Below, one piece after another: positions 1-12,210 of a stretch of 64,000 nt of DNA (positions are counted from its first letter, which is position 1; the number at the start of each line of letters is the position of its first letter). The notes beneath the pieces are model-generated. The model had not been told where the DNA came from. It was given only the letters and a program-made list of their open reading frames with translations, and did no database searches. The DNA comes from Cyclotella cryptica (lineage: Eukaryota; Bacillariophyta; Thalassiosirophyceae; Thalassiosirales; Thalassiosiraceae), in NCBI GenBank assembly GCA_013187285.1, contig JABMIG010000184.1, positions 67,399 to 131,398 on the forward strand, in the 5' to 3' direction. Made by a program: the position numbers and the translations under genes.

Positions 1-2739
1 TACATTTGTGAGCACTTTGGGAGGAAGATGTTTCTTCATTTGATTTTTCATCTCTGTTTTGTCTTCCTCTTTATCCTCTGCAAGATACCCCTTGTTGTTG
101 AATGCCCAGTTTGAGCCAGAAGAAACTTTATGACTAGTGTTCATCAGAGTCTTCAACGAAGGAATGTGAAGGGTAACCATCTTCAATCAGACATAACAGA
201 GATTAGAGTGCAGTTTTCTGAGTCTAATCTGGTTATCAAGTATTCTTATGAAGATTGCATGTCGCGTAACTCCTCTACTATAACATCAATAGGTTCTGTA
301 TCCTTGGTAGCATCAGTTTTGGTGGCAGTCTTCAGTTTCTCCAAAACCTTGACTTAAGCAATAACATCAGGAGATGGTTTTCTCTTGATGCATTCTTTAT
401 TTGTAACAAGGGGTTCTCAAAATGAGTCAGCAAAAATCAAACAAATTCAGAGACAAGATAAAATTTCAATGCAGGGCATAAGATGCACAGTATTTGAGAT
501 GTGTTGGATTGAGTTGCTTGGCTAGTTTTTGTGTCAATGAAGTGTTGGAGAGATCACAAGTCACAGGAAATATCACACACCCAACAGATGACATTTTTGG
601 ACCTTCTTCTGTTGATTGTCATTGATTGGTTAGTTCACTGTGCTACTCAGTAGAATTTTTAACACACACACAACAAACATTAACCACTTGCATTCTGTAA
701 CTTCTTTTTTGGAATACTGGGATTTATTGGGACAGATACACTGCAATTATCATCAGTTTCAATATGGGTGATGCTGGCATCAATATGCTGGAATATAATT
801 TCTCCCCACCATTTAATAATGTGGGTGTGTTGATGAGTGCTTTGACATGCTTTCCAATATGAAAAGACATTGATTTTAATGGGTCATAATTCTTCTCTCT
901 GCTTCACAATGATGGACATCAAATGTGAATTGACTTCCCTCCTCGTACATATCATGGGAAATCAAACATTTAATCCAGGCACAATACAACTTGATTCTAT
1001 CATTGAAACTCCATTGTTCACAAACAAGTATACTAATGCAAGATTCTTCCAGGCATCAAAGAGTGTTTGATGATACATGAGGTCCCATTTTCTGTGGCAA
1101 AAACGCTTTCATGTGAATCATGAATACATTGAACAATTGGGAGGGGCCTCAAACCTGAATCTTGACAGATGAAGGCTGCAAATGAAGATCGCGTCATCCT
1201 TTTTCAAGTCTTTAGTTAGTGTTAGTTAACTCCACACAACAGTTCATGGTCATCATGGTCCCCAGAAATATCACAGATGTTTTTGTCATCAAAACTTTCA
1301 TCATTCTTCAGATCACCATCTAATTTAATTCAGGGTTTGAAGTTAAAATTGGTTAGATAAAATATTGATATCAGTAGTGAATTAATGCGCATTTTCATAT
1401 TGTCTTGACTGCATCATTGTTCAAAAATGTTATGAAGTGATGGTATTATGAATGTCTTGGGCTCATAACAACTACTAGTCATGATGAGTGCAAGTTTTTG
1501 ATGTGGCACACAGTCAACATAATTTTCATAAAATACATCAAAAATGTCTCAATGGCATTTGTTTTAACACTAATATTATACTGTGGTTGCACATTTACCA
1601 ATCAATACTTTAAATCACCAGCATTTTCTGATGAATCATTAGGGGGATGAGTTAGTTTCCACATCAACAGGGGGTATCCTTTGTTGATGTCTGATCTTGA
1701 ACGTGGCTCTCAGCTTCAATGTCTATGCCCTTGTCCTCATAGGTGTAACTGATTTTCATTGGTATCATTTTTGATAATTTCTTTCAACATCACAAGCATT
1801 CCCCTGATGAATTTCTGCCATCTGCTTTTGTTGCTGTGCATGACCATATACTTTGATGCTCATCCATCCTCATGTTACAATTGTAATATGTTGACAGAAA
1901 TCTCACAATTAATCAACACCAAAACCAATAAACTTGTTTACCCACAATATCTTCTTCATACTTTTTATAAACTAACTCCTTAGATCAGATGCTTGAAAAA
2001 AAACCATCATCAATGATTCTATGCATTTAGTGTAGTGGTTACTTTGTGTTTAGTAAATGACAAATTCTTCTTAGTGGACAAAGTTCACATGAAATTTGCA
2101 CACTGAGGTATTAGAAGACAAATACATTCAAAACTTATGTGCAGGTTCAGACACTTCACAAGTCCCGATTGTTGGAATAATTTGATATTAGATTTACCGT
2201 TAGAATATACATGAGTGAGATATATACCATATTGTTGCAATGGCTTTGTTTGAAATATTTGAAAGATGTTATCTCATGGGATAGAAAATCATCAATGATG
2301 ATATACTCCAGTACCACCAGAAATATCAAAAATATATTGGTCGGAACGCATAATTCAATGGGTGTGAATCGCCACAGCCAGCAGTGTGCTGTCATCATAA
2401 CCAACAATTCACATTAAGAAATGTTTATGTGACAAGAACAAGAAACATAATTATGTTTTCCCTACAGCATAGTATGATTGATAAATTTATAATTTGTAAA
2501 AATAAGGTGGAGGCCCAGTGCCATGGTAAACAATCAGAAGGACATGGCATAGGGATATTGTAGACAAGTACAAGACGTAAAGATATAAAAGTCACAACAA
2601 GTAATCTATTCAGTCTATCCTTTTATCCAGAATAATCTGGTCTGTGTCACTAAATAACTCTTAATATGAAATGAAATCATGTGTTACCTTTTAAATTACT
2701 GTATACAGAACAACAGCTCAGAAGACCCAGTGTAACAAC
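1..2739. other. AT-rich stretch without a recognisable gene
   Basis: I see no conserved domain, long reading frame or clear repeat structure here. Only short frames of under 85 codons occur on either strand, as expected by chance in AT-rich DNA. It may be decayed transposon sequence, but nothing identifies a family. Confidence 0.5.
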
Positions 2740-3029
2740 ATGAAAAAGTCGCCACACAACACAAGGTTACATCTGGATAAAACAGAGTCATTTCTAGATT
2801 TGTTCATTCATATACATCAAAATATGGAAATGCATATTCTCAGGGATTCACATGATCCCAGCATGAAAATTACAATTCAATTACAACCTATTACCAACCA
2901 GAAAACTGAAGAACACGAATTGCACTTTTGCAGATTTTGCAGGTGCTCACTAGAGATCCAATCCAACACCTACTTACTTATTGCAGTGAAAGCAAAAGCT
3001 GTAGATCAGCAAGACAGGCAACTTTGGAC

Positions 3030-3545
3030 TTTGGCGATAAGTATCGCCAGATGGAGTCGTCCAATGTCGTCCAATGTCGCCAGTTGACGCCACTTAAAAA
3101 TATATGGTCATTTCATGCCTTCACTACGGGTCGTTAAAATGTCGTCAGGTGTCGTCACTTGGGTTGTCATTGAGTCGTCCATGTTGTCACTTGAGTCGTC
3201 AGAAGGACTTCACGTTCGTCACTTGGGTCGCCAGTTTGTCTTCAGTTTTTTTACTTAGGGTCGCCAGTCGCCTTTGTCGCCACTTTGTTCGTCACTATCG
3301 CCAGTAGGCAGTAGAATATATACCACGCACGGTTCGTAAGTGTCGCCAGGAAGTTCGCCAGTGTCGCCACGAAGGGTCGTTAAAATGTCGTTAACTGTCT
3401 TCAGTTTGGTCGCCACTTTGTCTTCAGTGCCGTCACTTGGGTCGTCATTTTGTCTTCAGTGTCGCCACTTAGCGTCATCATTTTGTCTTCAGTGTCGCCA
3501 CATGGTGCCTTCTTTTGTCGCCACTTAGTCAGTCACATTAACGAG
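3030..3545. repeat. Degenerate 33-bp satellite (GTCGCCA/GTCGTCA-rich)
   Basis: Blocks such as TTTTGTCTTCAGTGTCGCCA recur throughout. The clearest pair is two adjacent 33-bp units around 3450-3515, each reading GTCRTCATTTTGTCTTCAG followed by TGTCGCCAC. Most other units are diverged or shortened. Overlapping short frames exist but do not look like a protein. It stops about 300 bp before the left end of the DNA transposon. Confidence 0.7.
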
Positions 3546-3843
3546 TAATGTAAAAGACGCCAGTTGTCTTCAGTTGTCGCCACTTGACGCCAGTTAATCG
3601 CACAAAAATCATCCACGTGGCAAACTTGCCTGTCTTGCAGAAAAAGTTGTCTATAGAGACCCCTTCAACAAACACAACAACTGCCATACTCGAGATAACT
3701 GACTTTGATATGTGGATCCAGAACATGAGATATAGCAATCCTCCACCACTAAATTGTCTCACCACAAAAACCGGATTCACCAAAAGGGAAGAAAAAGTGA
3801 AACATCTATCAATACTAAGTGCATGAAGTGTGACCACTACCAT

Positions 3844-6299
3844 TAGGGGGGTGCACACCAGATTTTTTTAATTTTAAAAATGGTCTGTCCATCACCCCCA
3901 CACCGTTCCCTTCTGTGCCAGGTATCTTTTAAAAAGTGGCGATCAGCCGACAGTTGCATTCCAATTAAGCAATGTGTCAGCCACAATTGGAACATTGTGG
4001 CAACGATTTGCAATGCAAAAGGTCGATAGGTGACCAGTCATCGCAACCGCGCATAGATTATACTATTACCTATGCACAGTTGCGACGATTTGCAGTATGA
4101 TGCGCCGTCACGGAGCGATCGTGTAAAAAGTGCCACAGCACGTGCTGAACTGCATTTCAGGCAGTTCACAAATCGACGAAAACTCGATCGTTTCGACGAT
4201 CTGCCAGCCAAACCATGGTCGATACTTCTCCGCAAGACCTCCCAAACACACAGAACACATCTACTGAACTCCGTGACACCATCACGAAGTCAGGAGATGA
4301 AAAAAATGTCAAGAATCATCAAGATTCAGACATCAAGATGGCATCTTCGTCCCATCTTCATCATCCCATGCACAACTCCGATTCCTCACGAAGCAATGCC
4401 ATTTCTCCACAAAAGCACCTCCAAAACACACCTCTAGAACTCCCAGCCACTGCCACGAATGTAGGAGTGGCTTCTGTTCATACTAACATTGCAGGAGCAG
4501 AAGCAAGGGCACGGGAGGTGTACCACCTCCAACACCACCTCCACCACCATCTCCAACAAAACTACCTCCTGCAACATCTTCTGAAGCCACCAATGATACT
4601 AACCTACCATCCATGATGAAAAAGAAGAAGAAGAGGTCGAACAAATCCCTCTCTCGTCATGGCCGTGGCGGAAGGCAAAGGCCATCAAGAGTGACGCCCC
4701 AAAATGTATTCCTGCAACGAGGGACCTGTCTACCTCACCGCCTCCAGATCCTACTTCACGGCAATGTGAAGCCTCCACCGCTGGCACGTCAAATCAAGTC
4801 TTTACGCAACAAGAAGGACTACGAGAAGAGAAAGAGTCAACGTGCTGAACAAGCAGTTGAACAGCTCAAAGATGAGTTGTCTATTGCCAAAAGCCATATT
4901 TCTGATCTTGAATTGACTAACAAACATGATAGTTTTCAAATTTCCCAATTGAAAGACTCTGCAGACAAATCTGCCTTGCTCTTAGCAAGGCGCACTGATA
5001 GATTTGTGGCGTATCGGGCCCGTAAGGAGGAAGAGATCCGAAAGTTGAAGGCCACAGCGGAGAAGAAGATTGCTGCTTTGGAGAAGCAATACAAGTTTGT
5101 TTTGGTTCGAGAGAAGGTGGAACGGTACAAGATTGAATGAGCCCATTCAAAGGCAATCGTTGCAAAAACAATGGAAATCAGTGGTGCACAGAGGGCAAAA
5201 GAGTAAGTTTTTATAATTCTTTTTCAGTTTTGAAATCAATGAGTTAGCAGCTAAATGCGACAAACTGGAAACACAGCTAAAAGATGTTGAAAAGTCAAAG
5301 GACTCGGAGTTGAAGGCGGCTGAGAGGAGTGCTCGATTGGAAGAGAGGATGTACTATTCGAAGGTTGTAGATCGTATTAAAAGTAATGCCGAAGTACTTT
5401 CAACAAAAGTAGGAATGCTGTTAAAGAACAAATCAGAATTCGCATAATTGGGTTTGGTTGGCAAGACCTGCATCATCCATGGTCTAAAGAAGGTCACACA
5501 TTCACTTCCAATGAACTTTTGCAATATTTAACTGAGACACTCATTCCAGAGCAACAACACAGAGGGATTCCTACATCACCAACCATGAATATGCCATCTA
5601 GAAAAGTGACTCCTCAGCTTGGAAAGAGAACAGCAGATGTTGCTGAATTGGAAGAACGTTACGAGAATGAAAAGGAAAAGCTGTGGAAGAAGCAATCAAG
5701 CTGCGAGATCAATTAGAAGATGAAGGCATCATTGACAGACACGAGAGTTACAGCCAACAAGGCCTGAGGTTGATGAAGACTTAATTGGCGCCGAGCTTGA
5801 GATTCTATATTCATATGTTGAACCGGATGGAAGTAACAAGAACATGTGGTGCCAGGGTGTCGTCGCTGCGGTGCTACCACGGAATAAAGTTCATATTGAA
5901 TGGGAACAAAGTACCCTCCGGGAAGGTGATGATTCAATTACTGAGGAGGTATTATTGAAGACAAAGTACAACAAACATGTTATTGGGGGTTGGAGATATA
6001 GTATAGAGTAATATTTCTGCATGAATGTGTTACCAAATGCTCAGATTAGGGTACTTACTTACGTAGGACAGTGGCACCTAGTAAATTAACATGTCAAACT
6101 AAGTATACTTACGTAGTACGGCTTACATAAAGTGTTATCACGTTCGATTCAAACATGGGCTAGTAGGGAAGCATGCGGCGGATTTTTTCGGGAAAAAATT
6201 TAGCAATGACATACTAATACCTATTACTTCATCCAGGAACAGTTTTTACAGCAATATGTCATCATTTCGAAATCCTCATTTTTGGGGTGCACCCCCCTA
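3844..6299 (+). mobile_element. DNA transposon with TIRs and 7-bp target duplication
   Basis: The left end reads TAGGGGGGTGCACACCA and the right end is its near-perfect inverse, GGGGTGCACCCCCCTA. The sequence CTACCAT flanks both sides (3837-3843 and 6300-6306) as a 7-bp target duplication. The 2456-bp interior encodes one coiled-coil protein in pieces, ending in a region like those of stramenopile repeat-family proteins (GWRYSIE end, GWQDLHHPWS block). No DDE-type transposase or RT signature was recognised, so the superfamily is unassigned and the copy may be non-autonomous. The matching target duplication suggests a fairly recent insertion, although the reading frames are already broken. Confidence 0.8.
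4215..6011 (+). pseudogene. Transposon-encoded coiled-coil protein, broken
   Basis: Successive pieces in different frames read as one protein. There is a Pro-rich N-terminus, then a long charged coiled coil at 4790-5140 (KSLRNKKDYEKRKSQRAEQ onward), which continues past an in-frame stop at about 5138. A candidate minute intron (GTAAGT to TTTCAG, 5203-5227) is followed by more coiled coil to 5445. A shift in frame leads into GWQDLHHPWSKEGHTFTSNE and IPTSPTMNMPSRKVTPQLG, and the last piece (5780-6011) is a compact beta-rich segment with MWCQGVVAAVLPRNKVHIEW and GGWRYSIE. That segment resembles a Tudor/Agenet-type fold, by inference only. I recall similar C-terminal blocks in repeat-encoded proteins of diatoms and oomycetes. 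The role is unknown. Confidence 0.55.
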
Positions 6300-6306
6300 C
6301 TACCAT

Positions 6307-9300
6307 AAGTAGGCAATGCTTAAAAGTCATTTCTCATTAAAATACTTAAACATAGATTGAAAATTTTAGATATATTATTTAGAAACCTGCACCAAGGGGC
6401 TGACATAGGAACATTTTTAACCTTATGCAGAGGAATCTCAAGACACCTTTGGGACCCTTGCCACAATTATAAATAGTCTTCTTTGGCCTCTAGACCCTTG
6501 CCCTCTTGGTATTGTGTTTCTACCATAATAATCTCTTTTATTCCAAATTTACCACAAAAAAGCACTACACAAACCTAACCCTAACCCCTGTCAGGATTGT
6601 GTCAGGACTTTCTACATCAGTCCCTATAGCCAGTACATCAAAAGTTTTTTATGTTGATGTAAGAGGTAAGAGAAGTGCACAATATCTTTGTAAGTCTGCT
6701 CCGATGTTTTTTGCCATATTGAAAGATTCTATTCTATTTTTGTATGTCTTATGTTGATTCTGCCACTTAGCGTTTGACAAAGGATGTAAGTGCAGCAACC
6801 ACTACCCTCAACCAAATTGTGATATATTTGTCTTTTGTGAAAAATGAGTAAATCTATACTTAAGACCTTGCATGCCAGAAGAGCATCATGGTTGTACCAT
6901 CATTGGTGTGACTAAGCACAAGGCAGCCATTGTAGATCAAGCACTGTCAGTTAAGGAATAAGCTCCTTGACAAAATTGATCAATCAACGACTACGCACAT
7001 GATGACTAAAGACCCTCCATCTTGACTGTCTAAGAACCCAAATGGACTACTCTAGGATAACAATGGTTCTATCTTTACAGTCAACCCATCAATCTTGTGT
7101 CAGCAAAAATCTTAAGAATATCTTCGGATGCCCAGCGACTCCAATCCTGACATCACAATCAGCAAGTCCATCCTTCAAAAGCAACCTATGACTACTATGA
7201 CCATATAAATGGAATTCAGTAGGATCAGCAGCATCGTAGAATGTTGACAAATATATCAATGTGTGTACCATTGATCGAGAAGTAACACCCCCTCACCAGA
7301 TTCAAATATGTTTAAGCCCATTTTCAAGAGTAATATTATTGGATATCAACACTTAAAACTATGAAGGTTTGAAAATAAAGCAACACATGCCAGGATGATG
7401 ATCTACTCAAGTAGACCCAAGGAGACTTATCACAAACATCCAAGCAGTGAAGTAACAATGAAATGTCAAACATAAAATTTGACTTCTCCACAACTAGATT
7501 CTTAGATCTGCCAGTAAATGCTAACAAGGAAGTTGAACATTCCATTGCCACAAGATTCAACAGTTCTTTGTGGTAACCTTATTGTGTTCACTCCTTTTTG
7601 TTGAGATCACTCCTTGTATCTGGTTTGGCTATGGGCTTTGAGGTTGTAAGACCATTGTTTGGATCCATGTTGTGTTCAATTTTCAGTTATTTTTCAGTTA
7701 CATTAAGGGGTATAATTTACTATATTCAAAAATCAGTTCAAACCAAGCTGAATGACTCTTTGTGGTCTTTTGCTGTTTCCCCACTCATTTTGTTCACAAG
7801 ATGGTATATGCTTGTAGTATCAGTGCAGTTGCAATTGTTAATGGCATCCAAAGTAAGTGTTTATTCAGAGTCATCAAGAGGCAATGAGTCTGCCCTACTT
7901 ACATCATTTTTGTAACAAGCAGGCCAAACAGTGGTGGTTTAAAGAGATGATGCAAAATGTTTGGAGCGACTTTGTGCGTTGTTTGTGTGGAGGACCAAGG
8001 AGGACAAGAGCTTGCATTGGTTACATTTTTATAAATGTGCATGGAGAGCTTTACTTTCAAGTCTTGACATGGTCAGGGATTAATTGGATTTTAGTGGGAT
8101 CTTACAAGTTGCATGGGTCAAGGCTTCGTCACTCAAAACCTGCAAACCCAATGGTATGAGCAATGCAAGAAGTTTTGGATGTGTCCACCTGACAATTTAG
8201 TGAAATTAAGTTGTTGAAAAGATTGAAACATCTGCTCATCAAAATTTGCTTGTGATCTTGACTATTTTCAAAGAGACTTGAAAATCCATTGTAATCAGCA
8301 CACTCATGTAAACTGTTATATGGAGAATGCATTATTTATAGCCTGATAAATAATTATGAGAAGAGCAAAAAATATCACCACCCCACAAGAATTTTTGTGA
8401 CATGAGGCATACTTAATGCTGCCCATAACTTTTCACACCCTTATTGGTACTAACTTTAATGACTCATTTAATAACAAATTGCAAAACAATGCATTGATTT
8501 ACCAAAAGCCATGGTTTTGTAATTACAACCATGCCTTTGATATGTGTCACCATCAATGTCATTGGGATAGCAGGACTCCATCATGAGCAAGCCCACAATA
8601 CTTTATTGGCTTCTCAAAAATATCAGATTGTACATGTGAAGAAGCACCTCAAAATGAGTCTATTGTCATAACCCAGCTACAGGACTTGTTTTGGACTAAG
8701 CTACTGCCATAATGACCACATTCATGTTTATCATATTAAAACATGATCCAACAAGGCATGCAATAAAAGAACAAATCTGTTCAATTACTCTGGAAGGCAC
8801 GCATTATCCCCAGTCATCAACAGAGGGCCATTTATTCAAGGCATCTACTCAATCACCATAATCAAAAGGTTCAGCCAATGGAAGAACATCATGAAGTCCT
8901 TTCAAAGCATCCTCTGACTTCCCCTCTATCTCATACAATGGTGACACTTGGAACTGAATCAGAGCTTGAATTGGGTACACCATTGGAACCAATGAAAACA
9001 AAAGATGGGTGCAACTGAAAATCTTTGAAACACAGAAACAGATAACAATTTGGATTGTTGGATTGGGAGGTATAAATTATGATGGTGTTTGACATGAGCT
9101 GACTGGAATCAACATCAAAATGCTATTCATTTCTATGACAATGAAGCCGGGACTACTTTTGTAAACTGATTCAATTTTGCTATTCTTTTAAGATTGCAAG
9201 GGAAATCAAGCTATGTCAGTGTAAGATGGAATCAAGATTGTTTGTGTCTTGCTGAATCTTGAAGAACCATAGAGAAGATGTTGAATGTTGTTATCCAAGC

Positions 9301-10619
9301 GGAACCAAATGAAGCACAACAAGGGCAGGAACATGGAGGAAATTCATTGGTTCAGATGAATAATATTTTTCATATCATATAAAATATGTATTAGAATTTA
9401 TGTTGATAAACTCACATCAGGTGTATTACCCGAACCTGTCAGTGGATTTTTTGCTATTTCAATGGCAGATCCCTTCCTGGCGTGTTTCAGTCAATATGAT
9501 ATGAATGAGTGGGTGCAAGATTCAATGCAATGTGTACCTCCCTGTTTGTATCATACATCTTCTTGCTGTATCAAAAATCATTGCTCAAGTGTGTTTTTGA
9601 GATGGCATGACGAGTGATGTCCGAGATGTCCCCTTGTTTAGTGATGGTTTGGTCAAGTTTTGTTTCACAGCCTAAGAAGAAGGCCTAAGCAAAGGTCACA
9701 TTGGATGTGGACTTTATTTTGCTTTGAAAGTCTTGGTGCATAGCTGCACAATGAAAATATATAATGTTTGTACCACTTTGTATACCACAATAAAATACCT
9801 CCTAAGTGTAAAGACGTCTTATATAAAAACTATTGATACCTTCGAGATCAAAAGGTCTAATAAATCGAGGAACTTCTACAGAGTACGAACATTTTTGCTA
9901 AAACATTATTTATATTAGTAATTATTTAACAACCACCCTTCTCCACCTGTACCCCTTCTTCTCCACCTGTGTCATCTTTTGAGCATGGCCCTTTAAATTC
10001 AAAACCAATCTCTTTTCAGAACACAACCAAACACACAAACACAAGAGATGCAAAAATGAGGGGGCAAGCTTTGATTCAAACCATTTGTGTTGACAATCCT
10101 TTGAAGGGCCTTTTGTGGTGCTTTGTTTCTGTTAGTTTACTTCATTTTGGCACGCAACACTTGCTTGGTTCATTGTTGAGTGGAATGAGGCAGTGGAAGG
10201 ATAGTGTCACACAGTGGAAGTGAATAGTGGATGTTTTGAGAGTGGTGTTTGAAATTTAAAGTGACGACTGAAACATATTGATGATGGAGGTTTTATTATG
10301 TGTGGGTTCAGTTTTGTTGTTGAAGATGTAACAAAGGTCAAAGTGTGTATGCATTTGTTGAGTTTGGCAGAGAAAAGAGTAGAGGAGAAATTATGATGGG
10401 ACAGAACTGATCAATCAGCAGCAAATTAGGGTAGCATTAAAAATCTTAGCACAAAGCAGTACTTACTCTAGAAAACGATCCAGATCAGAAAGAAAGGTGG
10501 CATGTCTACTGGCAATAATGCTCTTCCATCAAAATGAACTGTCTCTTCTCAACCAACACCCATGTTTACATCTGGGGTGTTATAATGGTAGCAGTTGAGT
10601 TAGTGTGCGAGTTTTTGAA
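6307..10619. other. Long gene-poor AT-rich region
   Basis: No frame above about 105 codons and no domain was recognised. A pair of overlapping frames at 7598-8159 has a hydrophobic composition but no signature. A short CTTCTCCACCTGT tandem lies at 9945-9975, and a two-unit CCTAACC stretch at about 6583. The rest is probably decayed repeat DNA. Confidence 0.5.
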
Positions 10620-11325
10620 TAAAAAGATTAAATCACAACGAAATCAAAAATGGATATCCATTTTCTCACCTTCAATCTTGGCCCCTGTTCTTCTTCTTTG
10701 TTGGTAGTGGACCGGCAGCTGCGACAGTCATTGATTCGGTCTGTGGGCTGAGAATTAACAATTGCATGGTAAGCTACCGGTGAGGAAATATTTTATTGAA
10801 AATAATAAAATCAAGTAATCAATGGGAATTATAGTTTTCCTTACCTTGCGCTCAACTCCGCTGTGAGTATTTCTTCATTGAAGCAGCGCGGCAGCTGCAG
10901 CAATCCCAGATTTACTCCGGGGGATGAATTAAAAACAAGACGCACTTACAAAAGTGCTTCTTGCATGGCATTATTCTGCCTCAGTGCCCAATCACGATTT
11001 GCTGCTGAAAAAATCGCGATGCTGCATGAGATAGTCTCACAAACAAGAGGGAAATTCGCGGTGGGAGAAACACATTTTATTGGAGGGGGCTGCGGGAGAG
11101 CAGACGGCCAACGGAGAAGATTTCGACATGGTCGCAATCTCTTATTGTTTCTTTGTTTGGTGATGTGCGCGAACGAGCGCCGAGAGAGATGTATGAGCGT
11201 GACTTACTCTACATCTATTTTTAGTCACGCCAGTGGTATTTTAGGTCAAACCATCTTAATTTATTTGTTAGAAAAAAAAATGGTGGTAAAGTCCACTCTG
11301 GTAACCAGCAAAGTGGGATTTTAAT
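10620..11325. other. GC-richer island with weak coding hints
   Basis: This segment is less AT-rich than its surroundings. A 153-codon plus-strand frame at 10863-11324 has no recognisable domain. The minus strand has splice-like signals (GTAAGT near 10945, GTAAGG near 10845, TTCTCAG near 10752) and a short frame MTVAAAGPLPTKKKNRGQD at about 10670-10728. Neither strand gives a convincing gene. It could be a remnant of a small multi-exon gene or the end of a transposon. Confidence 0.25.
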
Positions 11326-11486
11326 TATCCGGATACTATGATATTTGAAGATGGTATTAAAATTCCCACACGGGACTTAGTACAGCCTACAGGAAATACC
11401 ACACCGTTGGTATTTTGACATTAATATGTGGGTGTTTCTGGAAGTTAGGAGAAAATTGAAAATGCACCCCACTTCCCTCCCCCCCC

Positions 11487-11488
<2 letters not shown>

Positions 11489-11530
<42 letters not shown>
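11489..11530. repeat. Poly-C homopolymer, 42 bases
   Basis: This is an uninterrupted run of 42 C residues inside a longer C-rich tract (about 11464-11543). Its length in the assembly is unlikely to be exact, because such runs are error-prone in sequencing. The only frame across it is a Gly/Trp artefact on the minus strand. Confidence 0.95.
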
Positions 11531-12210
11531 TTCCCCTCCCCCCATATGTGGTAGAAGACATTATTTTTTATGTACTGCTCTGTAAAAGTAGATACCTCTA
11601 AGGTATCTTTTACAGTCATAGATACCTAAGTTTATACTCCTCTCCTTTCGCGACCCTTTTTGAGAACAGTTGTCGGGGGTTTTAACTGGCGCCATTTTCG
11701 CAGGCTGATTTCAGCGCCATCCAGCGAAAACGACGCAGCCATCTGCGGCGATTTCATTCCATTCAGTTCCATTCCGCCATACCAAGCGCAAATGACATCA
11801 TCGTCCGCGCTATCCCGATCTCGCATTTCACCACACAACGGTTCCGTCGAATCTTGATTTCATTTTCTCATCACCGCATTCATCCATTTCATCGGGCGCC
11901 GGTCGACGTGATTGTCAGAGATTTTTCGTCGGTGAGAAGTTTCAAATTCAAATTGAGGTCTAAGCTTTTGGTGGCGTCAGCTTGTTCCATAGGTACGGTC
12001 CACTATTGGAGCGTATTTTGTTCCATTGCTGCTCAACCGCTCCTAGTGCAATGGAAAATAATTCCAACTAACACTTCATGCCTCATTTTTATTTACCTGC
12101 ATGCGATCTCAGCCGACGATTCATTGAAATTGCATTCCCTCATATTTGCGGCGCGGTAATGCTAATCAATTTCAACCTGTAATAGAAAGCCATCTTCTAT
12201 TAAGATCAAA
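11531..12210 (+). promoter_or_regulatory. 5' region of the PHD/armadillo gene
   Basis: No gene is visible. The sequence becomes less AT-rich toward the start codon. It contains AGGTACGGTC at 11991-12000, about 215 bp before the ATG; similar TACGGTA-type motifs lie upstream of several other genes in the window. Transcript start is not determinable here. Confidence 0.35.

Noticed and set aside
6583-6600. CCTAACCCTAACCCCT as a telomeric repeat
   Set aside because: Only two units; likely chance in AT/C-rich sequence.
7598-8159. Overlapping hydrophobic frames as a small membrane-protein gene
   Set aside because: No homology recognised, atypical composition for a gene, and no promoter or splice support.
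10863-11324. 153-codon plus-strand frame as a gene
   Set aside because: No domain and competing splice-like signals on the other strand; reported only as a weak island.
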